A stretch of 64,000 nucleotides of DNA. Origin: Scenedesmus sp. ARA3 (lineage: Eukaryota > Chlorophyta > Chlorophyceae > Sphaeropleales > Scenedesmaceae). Made by a program: the position numbers and the translations under genes. A model generated the notes under the pieces. The model did no database searches. It was not told the DNA's origin and saw nothing but the letters and a program-made list of their open reading frames with translations. The DNA lies in NCBI GenBank assembly GCA_004335835.1, contig RWJK01001904.1, forward strand, positions 44,766 through 108,765. The letters run 5' to 3'. The number at the start of each line of letters is the position of its first letter. Position 1 is the stretch's first letter. Of this stretch, positions 60,909-64,000 are shown one piece after another.

Positions 60909-61540
60909 ATGGACATGCAGCAACTGGTGAACAGCCTCAGCAGCGGGCAGAAGCAAGAGCTGTTGCACATCCTTAGTTCCAGCAGCTCCAAGCCATTTGC
61001 AACACCACAGCCTGCACAGCTGCTGTGCCAGCCAATGCAGGGCACTACAGCAGCACAGCTGCTGGCAGCATCCCAGCAGCAGCAGCAGGCAGCCCAGTAC
61101 CATCAGCTGACCTGCAGCCTCCTGTCACACACCACCCAGCTGCCAGTGCCCGTGCTGCTGCCCCTGAGTTACAACGTGCACGACAAACTCTTCAACATGG
61201 CGACCCAGCTGCCAGAGCCGTGCCGGCTGCAGTTGATGCACTTTGTGCCGATTCTGCAGCACAGCCCAGCAGGCCCCTGTCTGGACTACATGGCAGGCCT
61301 GGTGGTCACTTTCATCAAGGCCCACACAGCCCCTCTGTCACGCTTTGCGTGGGAGGAAGCGCTGCAGGTGCTACAGGACCTGCAGGAGCTGCTGCCCCTG
61401 CGCGGCCAAATCGCCTACCTGCAGCTGTGCGGGCAGCTGCTGCTGGCAAAGACGCTTGATGAGCTGATCCACCAAATGGCATCTGTGGAGGCCGAGCTGA
61501 AAGAGTGGCTGAAAGTGAATGCAGCACCACCAGCAGCACC

Positions 61541-61586
<46 letters not shown>

Positions 61587-63032
61587 CTGCCAGCACCAAA
61601 ACCAGCACTGCTGGCAGCAGCAGCGGCAGCAGAAGCAGGTATGTCGCTCATGTTCCCTGAGCCCCTGCCAGCACTGCTCAGCATGGCCTCCCCTGTGCAG
61701 GCAGATGCGCAGCAGTTCCTGCTGGCGTACCTGCAGCAGCCTGTGGCAGTGCAGGCCCTAGCAGCGCTGGCACACCTGAACAAGCTGCCCTTCAGCAACC
61801 CAGACGGCACAGGTGAGCCTTGTGCAAGGCACAGCTTGCGGAAAAGACAATGCTGTAGTGCCTGCCCATCTTGCCTGCTGCATGGATGCTAGCTGCTCCC
61901 AACACACCTACGGTAGCTCACTCAGACTCGCTGTTCACATGTTGTCTGCTGTTTCTGCTGCTGCTTGCAGGCTCCCTGCTAGCCATGCTCGCCTTCATGC
62001 TGTCAGTGGCAGTGCGCTGCGGCACGCTGGGCGGCCCTGCACACACTGCAGGCTACAGCAGCGCGGCGCCGGTAGTGTGTTGCACGTGCCAGGAGTGCAG
62101 CGCAGCCAGCAGCGCATCAGGCCTGGACAAGCTGCTGACACTGGTGAGATGATTCACGCGGATGCCTGTTGCAGCTGCGCGGTGCAGGCCTGTCCACTAA
62201 ACTGCCTGTACACGCAACTGCCTGCAAATGCTGAGTTGCCACTTTGCACACTTGAAGCTGCAGACCCAAAGCTGCACGACAGCAGGCCGCAACCAATTCT
62301 GACACTCTGTCAACGCCTGCACTGCTGTTGTTGTGTGCAGCTGTGGACAGCAGACTGGTTCAATGGCAAGCGCGACCGCAGCCACTGCATGTACGCGCTG
62401 TATGACTACTTTTACACAGCCACAGGTAAGAAGGAGAGCGCCCGGCAGTATAAGAAGCAGCAGGCTGGTGCCAGAGCTTGCAGGAAACCTACAAGCTTTG
62501 CAAAGTTTAAGGTTCAGCAGCGTCCCGCACACTGCTCAGCTGGAGTCAAGTGTTAGCTTGTTGAAGCACTAGCCTGTCTGATTGCGCACCTATTCCGCAG
62601 ACGTGTGCGCAGCAATCTGGCTTGCCTGAGCACGGCATGGCATGCATCGTTCTTCACCCTTGTTGACACTGCGCCCCATGTTGCGTCTTGCCGCCCTGCA
62701 GGCGCTGACCCACAGGCGGACCCACAGGTGGCATTCATCCTGCAGCAGCACACGCAGGCATGCCGGCAGCTGCGGGTAGCCATCCTGCATGCCAGCAGCT
62801 GGAGGATCTGGGTGGAGGCAGAGCCACTGGCAGCTGCTGCCAAAGCACTTGCAGCTGCTGGGGGCGGCAGCCTGCTGGCTGAGCTACAGGCAGCAGTGCA
62901 GGCGCGCTGGCGGCAGATGGAGCAGATGGAGGAGCTGCAAACGGTTCAGCCGGCAGCTGGCGCGTACCTGGCAGTGCAGCAGCAGCCTGAGGCGGCTGCA
63001 GCGCAGCAGGCGCAGCGTGAGTTTGCTGCGGT

Positions 63033-63070
<38 letters not shown>

Positions 63071-64000
63071 TCTTCAGCGAGCCTGAGGCAGTTGGCCCTG
63101 CGCTGCAAGGTGGTGGGCAGCCTGCAGGCATCAGCTGGGCTGCAGAGCCACACAACATGGCTGTCATGCTGCCAGAGGCACCCTTTGGCATGGGCTGCAG
63201 CACTCACGCAAACAGCGGCTTTGGCTTTGAGGCTGGCTGCACCGCTGGCGGCAGCGGCGGCTGCAGCTTGTGGCCCAGCAGCAGCGCTGCCCTGAGCAAC
63301 GGCTTCAGCCCTGAGCCCAGCAGCAGCCCTGGTGACTGCCACACGTTCAGCTACGAGGACAGCGACAGCACTGGTGACAGCAGCAGCGGGCTCAGCTTGG
63401 AGGCCAGCGACAGCAGTGGTTGCAGCAGCAGCGGGCCCAGCTTCGCTTTTAGCGGCAGCGCCTTCAGCTTTCAAGATGACAACATCACTGCTGGCGGCAG
63501 TGCCTGGGGCTTTGGCAGGCGCAGCACCACTGGTGGCAGCAGCGCCTTCAATTTTGCAGGTGACAGCAGCATCAATGACAGCAGCACTGTCGACGTTGAA
63601 GCAGGCAGCACCATCAGTGGCGGCAGCGGCTTTGGCACTGGGGCCGACAGCATCACTGTTGGTGGCGCCTCTGGCCTCACAGATGGCAGCACCAATGGTG
63701 GCAGCACCAATGGTGGCAGCAGCGGCACTGGCATTGTAGCCAACGGCACCACTGGTAGCGGCAGTGCCTTCGGTTTTGGAGGTGACAGCATCACCAGTGG
63801 CGGCAGTGCCTTGGGCTTTGGAGGTGACAGCACCACCAGTGGCGGCAGTGCCTTCGGTTTTGGAGGTGACAGCATCACCAGTGGCGGCAGTGCCTTCGGT
63901 TTTGGAGGTGACAGCATCATCAGTGGCGGCAGTGCCTTGGGCTTTTCAGGTGACAGCACCATTGGTGGCAGCAGTGCCTTCGGTTCTGGAGGTGACAGCA
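60909..64000 (+). CDS. Unknown protein with C-terminal FG-containing 14-residue repeats, 3' end outside window
   Basis: Exons: 60909-61812, 61971-62143, 62341-62425, 62702 to beyond 64000; phases agree at every join. The first 220 residues are Leu/Gln-rich and helical (LVNSLSSGQKQELL, LQVLQDLQELLPLRGQIAYLQ) with no named domain, followed by an Ala run from GCA repeats. Exon 2 has a short Cys patch (CCTCQEC), exon 3 an aromatic stretch (WTADWFNGKRDRSHC). Exon 4 starts helical, has a Gln run, then turns into a Gly/Ser/Asp/Thr-rich low-complexity region whose Phe residues come as GFGF, AFGFGG, AFNFAG. From 63760 the DNA is a regular 42-bp repeat. The layout recalls FG-nucleoporins or other phase-separating scaffold proteins, but this is only a resemblance. 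GTG 60882 is in frame upstream; ATG 60909 was chosen. Confidence 0.72.
63760..64000 (+). repeat. 42-bp in-frame minisatellite encoding FG repeats
   Basis: Units start GGCAGTGCC at 63760, 63802, 63844, 63886, 63928 and (slightly altered) about 63970, exactly 42 bp apart, each coding about GGSAFGFGGDSITS. Looser, older versions occur back to about 63450. The array continues past the window end. Confidence 0.92.

Noticed and set aside
63471..63962. Minus-strand Pro/Leu-rich frame of 163 codons
   Set aside because: It is the antisense shadow of the 42-bp repeat of the plus-strand gene, whose exon phases are consistent.

Overview
The window looks like nuclear DNA of a green alga (Chlorophyta, most likely a chlorophycean such as a Sphaeropleales relative). 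Reasons: GC-rich genes cut by many short introns with GT/GC...AG ends (nearly all acceptors read TGCAG); plastid-targeted proteins (plastid ribosomal protein uL3, a thylakoid-type zinc-finger protein); a land-plant/algal style PUB-UBX protein; TGTAA poly(A) signals; and pervasive CAG/CTG triplet runs. Nothing bacterial, no CRISPR, no rRNA and no tRNA was seen. Species assignment is inference.

Eighteen protein genes could be reconstructed by joining exons in phase (about 83 introns). Left to right: a cut-off Cys-rich protein (-, 1-421); a GH5 cellulase-like enzyme with a C-terminal carbohydrate-binding-like domain (-, 2988-6748); an ALKBH2/3-type demethylase (-, 8022-9538) divergent from a DBH-like copper monooxygenase (+, 9807-14260); an FkbM methyltransferase (+, 15336-18477); a membrane DnaJ-type zinc-finger protein (-, 19666-21452) divergent from a DCC-family thiol oxidoreductase (+, 21876-23977); plastid uL3 (-, 25305-27418); a TFIIIC-like WD40 protein (-, 27976-31076) divergent from ribosomal protein eL39 (+, 31443-31598); an intronless DNase II (+, 31791-33044); a Gfd2-type DEDDh exonuclease (-, 34711-38918) divergent from a PUB/UBX protein (+, 39363-42021); a LysM membrane protein with a broken frame (+, 43066-44819); a 17-exon cytochrome P450 (-, 46988-53500); a plastid transaldolase-like protein lacking the catalytic lysine (-, 55046-58496) divergent from a tiny GCK-like protein (+, 58813-59774); and an unknown protein ending in FG-containing 14-residue repeats that runs off the window (+, 60909-64000).

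The genes do not form one pathway; this is ordinary mixed eukaryotic gene order with five short divergent promoters. The most unusual signals concern gene structure. (1) In three genes (P450 twice, FkbM, DBH-like) the 3' end of an exon plus its 5' splice site has been copied in tandem into the following intron. (2) CTG runs replace the polypyrimidine tract directly in front of many 3' splice sites, two of them being pure 31-32-unit CAG/CTG tracts in P450 introns. (3) Near-perfect hairpins of MITE or small-RNA-precursor type sit in intergenic spacers. Exon coordinates are manual reconstructions; splice sites were chosen because phase, consensus and protein family agree, but no transcript data were available.
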